Source: Methylobacterium hispanicum
Lineage (GTDB): Bacteria; Pseudomonadota; Alphaproteobacteria; Rhizobiales; Beijerinckiaceae
NCBI RefSeq assembly: GCF_022179285.1
Contig: NZ_BPQO01000040.1
Coordinates: 1 to 46,902 of the forward strand
Direction of reading: 5' to 3'
DNA length: 46,902 nucleotides
The notes below the pieces were generated by a model that worked only from the letters and a program-made list of their open reading frames with translations, was not told where the DNA came from and searched no databases. The position numbers and the translations under genes were made by a program. This document shows, one piece after another, positions 15,762 to 26,097 of the stretch (position 1 is the first letter of the stretch; each line of letters begins with the position of its first letter).

Positions 15762-18431
15762 TCATCCGGAAGCGACCGCAGGCTCCATCGTCCGCGTCTC
15801 CCCGGCGCGGGCGACGGTGACCTGCTCGGGCAGGCACGCCGCCTCGCCCGGGCCCGCGACCGCGATGAGGCTCGTCTCCGCCATATCCGGGTCGAGCGCG
15901 GCGACGAGTCGCCCCAGCCCGCCCTCGAGGGCTGCCGCAGTACCGTCCACCAGCAGGATGTCGGGCCGGCGCAGCAGGGCGCGCACGAGATCGACCGCGG
16001 CCTGCTGCCGGGCGGAGAGGTGGCGGCCGCGGTTGCCGACCTCGAATTCGAGTCCGCGGCGGCGGATGCCCGCCTCTAGGTCGAAGGCCCGCACGGCGGC
16101 GCGTACCTGGCTCTGGATCTCGACCTCGCCGTGCATGCGCGCCACGTCGATGCGGCCGAACAGCAGGTTGTCCAGGACGGAGGCGAGCGGGTTGATCCGG
16201 GCCGGGTCGTAGGGCTCGATCCCATGGCCGTCGGGACCCTGCAGGGCCTGCTGCACGAAGAAGCGGGCGCCGACGATGCGGCTCCGCATCGCCGGCGTGA
16301 GCAGGCCGAGGCGCTGGCGCGGCTCGATATAGGGCAGGGTGAGCGCCAGGAAGGTCTCGTTGTCGGGTTGCGACAGGCGCCCGTCGCCGCGGATGCCGGC
16401 GAGCCGCTGGGTGAGGTCGGGCAGTTCGTCCGGATCGATCAGCGAGAAGCGCCGGAACAGGGGGTGGCCGGGCGGCAGATCGCGGAAGATCTCGATCAGG
16501 CCGCGGGCGAGGCGCACGCCCATCGCCGCGAGGTCGTCGAGGAGCCCGGCGCGGGCCAGCGCCGCGCGGAAGCGCGGGTCGGTGGCGAGCGCCGGGCCCT
16601 TCAGGCGGGGATCGCGCGGCACGCCGAACAGCAGGTTCTCGGCGACCGTCGCCTGGGGGTTGTAGCTGCCCTGCGCGAACGGGATCACCAGCCCGGCCAT
16701 GCCGGCCTCCGCGAAGTGCCGACGCAGGTAGTCGCGTGCCTGGATCATGCGCATGCCCGCCGGGGTGTCATGGGTGACGGAACTCAGCGCCTGCAGACCG
16801 AAGCGGTAGAGGTCGTCCTCCATGCCGAGCCGCCCGAGCAGGTCGAGCATGCGGGCGTCGAGGGCGTCGGCATCGGGCAGGCCGAGCGCCGTGCAGTCGA
16901 TCCAGGGATCGTCCGCCGTCTCGACCGGATTGCCGGTGCGCAGGGCCTCGGCCAGGTAGCGGTCCCGGCGGCCCAGCTGGCGCTGGAGGGCGCCTGCCTT
17001 CGCCCGCCAGCGCAGGCCGTAGAGCAGGTTGTCCCGCAGCGAGCCCGGGAACAGCACCGGCACCGGGCCGCAATAGGCGATGCGCCGCGCGCGCGCCTCG
17101 GCCGGCAGGGCCATCAGATCCTGGCTGCCCGCCCGCAGCGCGCCGGCCTGCGGCGGCACGAGGCCGGCGATCGCCTGGGCGAGCTGGCGCGCGAGGCCGC
17201 TCCCGGGCGAGACCAGCGCGGCCCGCGCCGGCAGGTCCAGGCTGAGATCCGCGATCTCGATGCCGCGGCCCCCCTGCGGGTCGCGCAGGGACAGCCCCTC
17301 GGTGGTGAGCGGCCCCACGAGATGGGGCGGCTCCGCCTCCAGCGACGGCTCGGCCGGGCGCAGGCGGTGGGGCGCGAAATGGGCCGCCACGGTCTCGTAC
17401 TTCACCTCGACGTCGAGGCGCTGCTGGTCCCAGTCGATCAACTCCTTCAAGGGCGGCGGCAGGTCCCGGTAGGCGGCGAGCACCGCGACCAGCTGCCCGA
17501 TGTCGAGCTGGCCCTTGAGCGCGAACAGGCCGCCGATCGCGTAGAACAGGAACGGCGTGACCTGGGCCAGCAGGTTGTTCAGGTACTTGACCGCGAATTT
17601 CCGCCGGTAGATCCGCAGGCGCAGGTCGTAGAGGCCGTGGAGCCGCCCCCCGATCTCGGCCCGCTCCCAGCGCCCCGCGGCATTGGCGGTGACGGTCTCC
17701 AGCCCCTCCAGCACCTCGCCGACCCGGCCCGCGAAGGTGCGCGAGGCGAGCTGGCGGCGCCGGCTCAGCCGGATGATCTCGCGCCTGAGCCGCGGGATCA
17801 CCACCATCTGCACGCCCACCATGCCGCCCGCGACGAGGCCGAGCCAGACGTTCTGCATCAGGATGAAGGCGAGCGCGGTCGCGGCCTGCGTTCCCAGGAA
17901 GACCGGCACCACGATCGCGTCGCCGATGAAGCTGCCGATCGGCTCGACCTCGTCGCGGATGATGGTGGCGGTCTCGGAGGCCTTCACCTCCCCTTGCGTC
18001 TCCGGGGTGAAGCGCAGCATCAGCGAGAAGAGCTGGAAGCGCAGGCGCCGCAGCATGCGCTCGCCGAGCACCCCCTTCTGCAGGTTGATCCAGAACTTGA
18101 ACGCGCCGTTGATCAGCACGAGGGCGAGGAACAGGCCGGACAGGCCGAGGAGCAGCTCGGTCCGCCCGACCTCGAAGCCGGAGAAGATCCGGCTCTCGCC
18201 CCCGCCGAGCCAGCCCGGCCAGTGCACGGTGAGGCCGAGGAAGGGGGCGGTCGCGTTGCCCCGCTCGAAGGCCTTGCCGGTGATGGCGTCGTTGACGATG
18301 CGCCGGGGCAGATCGAGCGAGGCGAAGTAGAACGGCAGAGAGGCGAGGACCACGATGCAGATCGCGAGCTGGTCGCGCCGCGAGTAGCGCCAGATGTACC
18401 CGAACAGCTTCGGCTCCAACGCGCGCATCAT
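15762..18431 (-). CDS. ABC-exporter-like protein with degenerate ATPase
   Basis: Inner-membrane protein of 889 residues from the ATG at 18431. Residues 1-330 resemble a type-1 exporter membrane domain with about five visible hydrophobic segments. The ATPase-like part is abnormal. The Walker A position (about 405-412) reads SPGSGLAR with no GK[ST]. The signature is LSARQ (about 805). The Walker B is ILLVDGT, lacking the glutamate, and no switch histidine is seen in SLIAVAG. About 400 residues separate Walker A from the signature, and a motif like NLLFG occurs three times (about 468, 600 and 756). It cannot be a normal ATP-hydrolysing exporter by itself. It is divergent from the glycan cluster by 117 bases. 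Confidence 0.8.
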   Translation of the reverse strand: MMRALEPKLFGYIWRYSRRDQLAICIVVLASLPFYFASLDLPRRIVNDAITGKAFERGNATAPFLGLTVHWPGWLGGGESRIFSGFEVGRTELLLGLSGLFLALVLINGAFKFWINLQKGVLGERMLRRLRFQLFSLMLRFTPETQGEVKASETATIIRDEVEPIGSFIGDAIVVPVFLGTQAATALAFILMQNVWLGLVAGGMVGVQMVVIPRLRREIIRLSRRRQLASRTFAGRVGEVLEGLETVTANAAGRWERAEIGGRLHGLYDLRLRIYRRKFAVKYLNNLLAQVTPFLFYAIGGLFALKGQLDIGQLVAVLAAYRDLPPPLKELIDWDQQRLDVEVKYETVAAHFAPHRLRPAEPSLEAEPPHLVGPLTTEGLSLRDPQGGRGIEIADLSLDLPARAALVSPGSGLARQLAQAIAGLVPPQAGALRAGSQDLMALPAEARARRIAYCGPVPVLFPGSLRDNLLYGLRWRAKAGALQRQLGRRDRYLAEALRTGNPVETADDPWIDCTALGLPDADALDARMLDLLGRLGMEDDLYRFGLQALSSVTHDTPAGMRMIQARDYLRRHFAEAGMAGLVIPFAQGSYNPQATVAENLLFGVPRDPRLKGPALATDPRFRAALARAGLLDDLAAMGVRLARGLIEIFRDLPPGHPLFRRFSLIDPDELPDLTQRLAGIRGDGRLSQPDNETFLALTLPYIEPRQRLGLLTPAMRSRIVGARFFVQQALQGPDGHGIEPYDPARINPLASVLDNLLFGRIDVARMHGEVEIQSQVRAAVRAFDLEAGIRRRGLEFEVGNRGRHLSARQQAAVDLVRALLRRPDILLVDGTAAALEGGLGRLVAALDPDMAETSLIAVAGPGEAACLPEQVTVARAGETRTMEPAVASG

Positions 18432-18548
18432 CACCTGTCCGAACCGTGCCTCACCTCGCGCGGCACGCATGCCCCGCCGCGGACGCATTTGGCACGACGG
18501 CACAGGGTGTGCGAACAGGCTCTCGCGCTCCGGCTGGGGAGACACCCG

Positions 18549-19787
18549 TTGATCGCGTCGCGTCCATCTCCGGCAGGGTTCGGCCCGGAGCCTCCGTGCC
18601 GGGTGCTGATCTACAGCCACGACACCTTCGGGCTCGGGCATCTGCGCCGCGCGCGCACCCTCGCCGAGGCGATCGTGCGGGGCGCGCGGGCGCAGGTCGC
18701 GATCGTCTCGGGCTCGCCGGTGCTCGACCGCTTCGCGCCGACGCCGGGCGTCACGGCCGTGGCGGTGCCCGCGGTGACGAAGCGCCCGGACGGGGCCTAT
18801 GCGAGCCGCGACCCGGCGATCCCGCTCGACGAGACGGTCGCGGCCCGCCGGGAGATCATCCTGCGCACCTTCGAGGCGTTCCGGCCGCACCTCGTCGTGG
18901 TGGACAAGGAGCCGGCGGGCTTCCACGGCGAGATGCTGCCGGTGCTGGAGCGCGCGCCCGCGCGCGGCTGCCGCCCGGTGCTGGGCCTGCGCGACGTGCT
19001 CGACGACCCCGCGCGGCTGGCCGCCGAGTGGGCCCGCAAGGGCGCGGGCGCGGTGCTGGAGCGCCACTACGACGAGGTCTGGGTCTACGGCGTGCCGCGC
19101 CTGCACCGGCCGCTGGCGGGGCTCGGCCTCGGGACGGACGTCGAGCGCCGCCTGATCTACACGGGCTATCTGCGCCGCGCCCTGCCGCGGCCGGATCCCG
19201 CCCGGCGCGAGCCCGGGCTCGCGGGCGCTCCCTTCCTGCTCGTCACGCCGGGCGGGGGCGGCGACGGCGCGGCGCTGATCGACTGGGTGATCGCCGCCTA
19301 CGAGGCCGATCCCGGCATCCCGCTGCCGGCGCTCGTCGCCTTCGGCCCGTTCCTGGACGCGGCCGCGCGAAGGGATTTCCTGGCGCGGATCGAGCGCCTG
19401 CCGGGACGGCTCGCGGCGATCACCTTCGACGCGCAGATCGAGCTGCTGATCGGCCGGGCCGCGGGTGTGGTGGCGATGGGCGGCTACAACACCTTCTGCG
19501 AGATCCTCTCCTTCGACCGGCCGGCGCTCCTGGTGCCGCGCACCGAGCCCCGGCGCGAGCAGGAGATCCGGGCGCGCTCGGCCGAGGCGCTCGGGCTGGT
19601 GCGCGTGCTCTCGGAGGCCGGGGGGCGCGCGCCGGGGCGCATGGCCGCGGCGCTCCGCGCCTTGCCGGACCAGCCCGCCCCCTCGCGGGTCGTGCTGCCG
19701 GGCCTGCTCGACGGGCTGGGCGTCGTCGCCGACCGGGTGCGGGCGCTCACCGCCGGCCGGCCGCTGTCCGTCGCGGAGGCCCTGTGA
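18549..19787 (+). CDS. glycosyltransferase, MurG/GT28-like
   Basis: Predicted GT-B glycosyltransferase of 412 residues. The N-terminal Rossmann half begins VLIYSHDTFGLGHLRRARTL (an acceptor-side glycine loop as in MurG). The donor half contains VVAMGGYNTFCEILSF followed by PALLVPR and a run of charged residues. The start is taken as TTG 18549 because GGGGAGA lies 6 bases upstream; the long open frame further upstream is antisense to the ABC gene. It is the first gene of the cluster and shares 4 bases with the next. The sugar donor and acceptor are unknown. Confidence 0.82.
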   Translation: MIASRPSPAGFGPEPPCRVLIYSHDTFGLGHLRRARTLAEAIVRGARAQVAIVSGSPVLDRFAPTPGVTAVAVPAVTKRPDGAYASRDPAIPLDETVAARREIILRTFEAFRPHLVVVDKEPAGFHGEMLPVLERAPARGCRPVLGLRDVLDDPARLAAEWARKGAGAVLERHYDEVWVYGVPRLHRPLAGLGLGTDVERRLIYTGYLRRALPRPDPARREPGLAGAPFLLVTPGGGGDGAALIDWVIAAYEADPGIPLPALVAFGPFLDAAARRDFLARIERLPGRLAAITFDAQIELLIGRAAGVVAMGGYNTFCEILSFDRPALLVPRTEPRREQEIRARSAEALGLVRVLSEAGGRAPGRMAAALRALPDQPAPSRVVLPGLLDGLGVVADRVRALTAGRPLSVAEAL

Positions 19788-21118
19788 GCGCGCCCCGCAT
19801 CGCCGTGGTGGTGAAGGGCTACCCGCGCCTGTCGGAGACCTTCGTCGCGCAGGAATTGCTGGCGCTGGAGGCGCGCGGCCTGCCGCTCGCGATCTGGTCG
19901 CTGCGCCGCCCGACCGAGCGGGACCGCCACCCGATGCACGCGCGCATCGCCGCGCCGGTCGCCTACCTGCCGGAGTACCTGCACGAGGCGCCGCTGCGGG
20001 TGCTCGCCGGCCTCGGCCAAGCGCTCCGCCGGCCGCGCCTTCCCCGCCTGCTCGGCCTGTTCCTGCGCGATCTCGCGCGCGACCCCAGCGCCTCGCGCCT
20101 GCGCCGGCTCGGGCAGGCCCTGGTGCTGGCCCGCGAGCTGCCGGGGAGCGTGGCGCATATCCACGTCCACTTCCTGCACACGCCGGCCAGCGTCGCCCGC
20201 TACGCCGCCCTGCTGACCGGACGGGGCTGGAGCTTCTCGGCCCACGCCAAGGACATCTGGACCACGCCGGACTGGGAGCTGCGGGAGAAGCTCGCCGACG
20301 CGGCCTGGGGCGTCACCTGCACGCGGGACGGGCTGCGGCGGCTGGAAGCGTTGGCGCAACCGCCCCGCGCTCTGCCTTCCGTCCCCCCGGAGGGGGGAGG
20401 GCCCCCCCCGCGCCTCGCGCTCGCCTATCACGGCCTCGACCTCGCGCGCTTTCCCGCCCCGCCGCCCCCGCGCCCGCCGCGCGACGGCACCGACCCGGCC
20501 GACCCGCTGCGCCTCCTCTGCGTCGGCCGCATGGTCGCCAAGAAGGGGCACGACGACCTGCTCGACGCCCTCGCCACCCTGCCGGCCGGTCTGCACTGGC
20601 GCCTCGCGCTGATCGGCGGCGGCGAGATCCGGGCCGCGACCGAGGCGCGGGCGGCCGCGCTCGGTCTCGCCGACCGGGTCGCGTTCCGGGGCGCGCTGGC
20701 CCAGCCCGCCGTGATCGCCGCGATGCGCGAGGCCGACCTCTTCGTGCTCCCGACCAAGCCCGCCCCCGGCGGCGACCGGGACGGGCTGCCGAACGTGCTG
20801 ATGGAGGCGGCGAGCCAGGACCTGCCGATCCTCGCGACCGCGTTTGCCGGCACGCCGGAATTCATCGCGTCCGGCACGCACGGGCTCCTCGTGCCCCCCG
20901 GCGACCCGGCGGCCCTGGCCGGGGCGCTGGCGCGGCTCGCCCGCGACCCGGACCTGCGCCGCCGCCTCGCCGGGGCCGCGCGGGCGCGCCTCGTCGCCGA
21001 CTTCGCCCTCGATCCGGGCATCGACCTGATCGCGGCGCGGCTCGCCGCCAGCGCCGGGCTCGAGCCCGTGCGGGAGGCCGCCGCCCGCCCCGCCGGGGCC
21101 TGCGCATGCGCGTCCTGA
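19784..21118 (+). CDS. glycosyltransferase family 4
   Basis: Predicted retaining GT-B glycosyltransferase of 444 residues. The start is GTG 19784, overlapping the previous stop, with GGAGG upstream. The N-terminal half includes VVVKGYPRLSETFVAQELLAL, typical of colanic-acid/EPS GT4 enzymes. The donor half has LLCVGRMVAKKGHDDLL, then GLPNVLMEAASQDLPILATAF and GTPEFI. Around residues 193-210 is a proline/glycine-rich insert (PSVPPEGGGPPP) encoded by a C/G palindrome at 20379-20400, just before the expected YHGLDL segment. The insert appears to be in frame and tolerated. Confidence 0.9.
   Translation: MSAPRIAVVVKGYPRLSETFVAQELLALEARGLPLAIWSLRRPTERDRHPMHARIAAPVAYLPEYLHEAPLRVLAGLGQALRRPRLPRLLGLFLRDLARDPSASRLRRLGQALVLARELPGSVAHIHVHFLHTPASVARYAALLTGRGWSFSAHAKDIWTTPDWELREKLADAAWGVTCTRDGLRRLEALAQPPRALPSVPPEGGGPPPRLALAYHGLDLARFPAPPPPRPPRDGTDPADPLRLLCVGRMVAKKGHDDLLDALATLPAGLHWRLALIGGGEIRAATEARAAALGLADRVAFRGALAQPAVIAAMREADLFVLPTKPAPGGDRDGLPNVLMEAASQDLPILATAFAGTPEFIASGTHGLLVPPGDPAALAGALARLARDPDLRRRLAGAARARLVADFALDPGIDLIAARLAASAGLEPVREAAARPAGACACAS
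20379..20400. repeat. palindromic element inside the GT4 coding sequence
   Basis: A stem TCCCCCC (20382-20388) and GGGGGGA (20392-20398) with GGA loop, flanked by CC/GG after a bulge. It resembles the intergenic CTCCCTCCCCC-type repeats but is degenerate, and it encodes a proline/glycine linker in the enzyme. Confidence 0.5.
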
Positions 21119-23069
21119 TCGCCGTCACGCACCTGCTCGGCGCCGGCCATCTCACCCGGGCGGCGGCGCTGGCCCGCGCCTTCGCGGCGGCCGGGCACGA
21201 CGTCGTCCTGGCGAGCGGCGGCATGCCCGCCCCGCTGGTGCGGCTCGATCGCGTGCGCCTCGTCCAGCTGCCGCCGCTGCGCGTGCGCGGCACGGCCTTC
21301 TCGGAGCTGCGCGCCGCCGACGGAGGGCCGGCCGGCGCCGCGCTCCTCGACCGGCGCCGGTCGATGCTCCTGGCGGCGCTGGAGGAGGCCGCGCCCGACG
21401 TCCTGATCACCGAGCTGTTCCCCTTCGGCCGGCGGGCGCTGGCGGGCGAGTTCCTGGCGCTGGTCGAGGCCGCCCGCGCCGGGGCCCCGCGCCCGCTCGT
21501 CCTCGCCTCGATCCGCGACATCCTGGTCGCGCCGGAGAAGCCCGGGCGGGTCGCCGAGGCGCACGCGCGGGTGGCCGCCCTCTACGACGGGGTCTTGGTG
21601 CACGCCGACCCGGGGCTCGCGCCCCTCGACGCCTCCTGGCCGGTCGATGCCGGGCTGGCAGTCCGGCTGCACTACACCGGCTACGTCGACGAGGGCGGGG
21701 CCGTCCCCACAGCGTCCGACCGCGCCGGCATCCTGGTCTCGGCCGGGTCGAGCGCGGCGGGGCTCGGGATGCTCGCCGCCGCCGCCGAGGCGGCCCGCCG
21801 GAGGCCGGATCTCGGCTGGCGGATCCTGGCCGGCCACGGCGTGCCGGAGGCGGATCTCTCCGCGCTCGCGGCCGGGCTGCCCCCCGGCACGGTGGAGCGG
21901 GCGCGGCCGGATTACCGGGCGCTGCTGGCCCGTGCGGCGCTGGCGGTGAGCCAGTGCGGCTACAACACCGCGGTCGATCTCCTCGCCACGGGGACGCCCG
22001 CCCTGCTCGTCCCCTTCGAGGCCGGCCGCGAGACCGAGCAGCGCCTGCGCGCCGAGCGGTTCGCGGAGCGCGGGCTGGCGCGGGTGGTGCCCGAGGCCGG
22101 GCTCGACGCCGACGCGCTGCTGCGGGCTGTCGCGGAGGCACCCCGCGCCCCGCTGCCGCCGCACGGGCTCGCGCTCGACGGGGCGGGGCGGACGGTGGCG
22201 CTGGTGGAGGCGATGGTGCGGAACGGGGTGGGAGCGACGCTCCCCCCGGTCCTTCCTCCTCCCTCTGCGGGGGGAGGGGGATCTGCGCTCGACCGCCTGC
22301 GCGCCGCCCTCGACCGTCACGCCGAGACCCGTCCGCCCACCCCCGTCTGGTGGCGGGACGACGACGCGGTCGCGGCCACGCCCGCCCTCGACCGGCTGCT
22401 CGCCCTGAGCGACGCCTGCGCCGCCCCGATCCTCCTGGCGGCGATCCCGGCCGGCATCGCGCCCTCGCTCGGGCGGCGCCTCGACGGCGCGCCGGGCGCG
22501 CGCCTCGCCGTGCACGGCCTCGCCCACGCGAACCACGCGCCCGCGGGCGAGAAGCCCGCCGAGTTCGGCCCGCACCGCCCGCTCGCCGCGCTGGCCTCCG
22601 ACGCCCGGGAGGGCCTGCGCCGCGCCCGGGAGAGCCTGCCGGAGGACGCCCTGCTGCCGGTCTTCGTGCCGCCCTGGAACCGGCTCGCGCCCGATCTCGC
22701 CGCGGCCTTGCCGGATCTCGGCTATGCCGGCCTCTCGGCCGCCGTGCCGCGCCGGGCCCCGCTGCCGACCGCGGGCCTGGTGCGCGCCGACATCCACATC
22801 GACCCGATCGACTGGCGCGGCACCCGCTCGCTCGCCGATCCCGCGCGCCTGGTGGAAGACCTCGTGGCGCGGCTGGCGGCCGGCGATCCGGTCGGCATCC
22901 TCACCCACCACCTCGCCCACGACGACCGGCTCTGGGCCGTCCTCGAAGCCCTGCTGCCGCTGCTCCTCGGCCATCCGGCCGTGACGGTTCTGGATCCGCG
23001 ACACCTGTTCGCGCGCCCGCCCGTGGACGCGGGCGCCGCGCCGTGGTCTCGTCCCGGGGCGAGGCCATC

Positions 23070-23073
<4 letters not shown>
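21106..23073 (+). CDS. glycosyltransferase fused to NodB-like polysaccharide deacetylase
   Basis: Two-domain protein of 655 residues. Residues 1-375 are a GT28-like glycosyltransferase (MRVLIAVTHLLGAGHLTRAA at the start; SQCGYNTAVDLLATGTPALL in the donor site). Residues about 400-645 resemble polysaccharide deacetylases: WWRDDDAV (about 415-422), VHGLAHANH (about 470-478) supplying the H-x3-H pair, and a later PPWNRL motif. The junction at about 379-394 (LPPPSAGGGGS) is encoded by a C/G palindrome. It overlaps the previous gene by 13 bases. It may add and de-N-acetylate a sugar on the same glycan. No signal peptide is visible, so the deacetylase would act in the cytoplasm. Confidence 0.82.
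22251..22280. repeat. palindromic element at the domain junction of the fusion gene
   Basis: Reverse-oriented, degenerate copy of the CTCCCTCCCCC-type repeat: CCTTCCTCCTCCC (22251-22263), loop TCTGC, then GGGGGGAGGGGG (22269-22280). It codes for the PPPSAGGGGS linker between the two domains. Confidence 0.55.
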
Positions 23074-24901
<1,828 letters not shown>

Positions 24902-24902
<1 letters not shown>

Positions 24903-25771
24903 TGCCGCGCCTCATGGAACGCCTGCGCCGCCGCTGGCTCGGCCCCCTGTTCGACCGGCTCGGCTACGACCTCGTCCCGGCGATCCCCGACTGGGCGCAC
25001 CGCCCGGTCTCGCCGCACGAGGTCGCGCAGCTGCTCGACAACGCCGCCGCGCGGCTCGGGCAGGATCTGGCGGCCGCCGGGATCGCCTGCCGGCACGACG
25101 TGCGGGCACTCGTGGGCGAGTTCTGGGAGCTGATCCCGCGGGCGCCCGTGCGGCAGCGGCGGGGCGGCTCCGGCTTCAACGGAGCGCTCCAGCTCTTCGT
25201 GCTGATGCGGGCGCTGGAGCCCGATTGCGTGATCGAATCGGGCGTGTTCCGCGGGCTGACCACCTGGGTGATCCGGCAGGCGCGCCCCGACGCCCGCATC
25301 TTCTGCCGCGACCCCGACCTCTCGGGCCTGCAGTATCGCGACCCGGCGGCGACCTACTGCACGCAGGACTGGTCGACGGCCGACTGGTCGGCCCTCGATC
25401 CGGCCCGCACGGTGGCGTTCTTCGACGACCACGTCGCCCAGGCGCGCCGGGTGGTGGAGGCGCGGGCGCGGGGCCTCACGCGGCTGGTCTTCGACGACGA
25501 CGCGGCCGGCCACCGCATCCACACCCATGGCGGGCCCGCGCACCCGACCATCGCGATGGTGCGGGCGCTGCACGAGGCCGGGGGTCGTTCCGAGCCGATC
25601 CGCTGGCAGCGCAACGGCCGCGTCTTCGAGCAGCCGGCCGACGACCCGCTGGTGCGCAAGGCGGCCCGCCTGATCGCCCGCGCCCACGCCTTCGACGACC
25701 TGCACGCGGCGACGGGGTACTCGCCCGCGCGGCTGACCTACGTGCAACTGCATCCGGAGGTGGGCGGATGA
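24902..25771 (+). CDS. class I methyltransferase-like protein of unknown function
   Basis: Cytoplasmic protein of 289 residues whose ATG overlaps the previous stop by one base. The sequence PDCVIESGVFRGLTTWVIRQARPDARIFCRDPDL resembles the first strand and nucleotide-binding turn of SAM-dependent methyltransferases, followed by FFDDHVAQARRVVEA. The overall match to any single family is weak. Its place between a glycan-synthesis module and a transporter suggests it decorates the glycan or the transported compound, but this is inference. Confidence 0.7.
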
Positions 25772-26097
25772 GCGGGACAGGCGCGACGCTCCCTCTCGCC
25801 TCTGCAGACGGGGCAGTTCATCCGCTCTACGGCGCGGTAAATCGGGACAGGTCGGAACCTCGACGCGCTCCCTCTCCCGTGCGGGAGAGGGTTGGGGTGA
25901 GGGATGAGAACTCTCCGGACGAAGCGCGAGGCCGCCGCGGAAACGCACCGTCCAATCCGGATGGCTCCGGGTCCCTCACCCGGCTTTCTGCGAAAGCAGA
26001 CCTCTCCCGCACGGGAGAGGGGACCCGCGCCTCGTCCGTCGCCTGCCCGCTCGCACCAGGGCCACCCTCCCCCGCAGAGGGGGGAGGGAGATCCGGC
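25772..26097. repeat. 326-base intergenic array of palindromic repeats
   Basis: Between the methyltransferase-like gene and the solute-binding gene. It holds a perfect 10-base-arm hairpin CCCTCTCCCG (25870-25891), an oppositely oriented copy with 9-base arms (26001-26020; loop CA against TG), matching distal arms TGAGGG/CCCTCA between them, and a CCCTCCCCC-type copy at 26065-26088. No convincing gene is seen here, although the solute-binding frame is open upstream. The last hairpin ends 9 bases before the next start. Confidence 0.7.

Noticed and set aside
16131..18548. A continuous open frame of about 800 codons antisense to the ABC-like gene and joined to the first glycosyltransferase
   Set aside because: Composition is what the complement of a GC-rich gene gives, with no domain, and a good TTG start with ribosome site exists at 18549.
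18432..18548. Possible sigma-54 promoter (TTGGCACG) between the divergent ABC and glycosyltransferase genes
   Set aside because: TGGCAC is present, but TTGC at the correct spacing is not.
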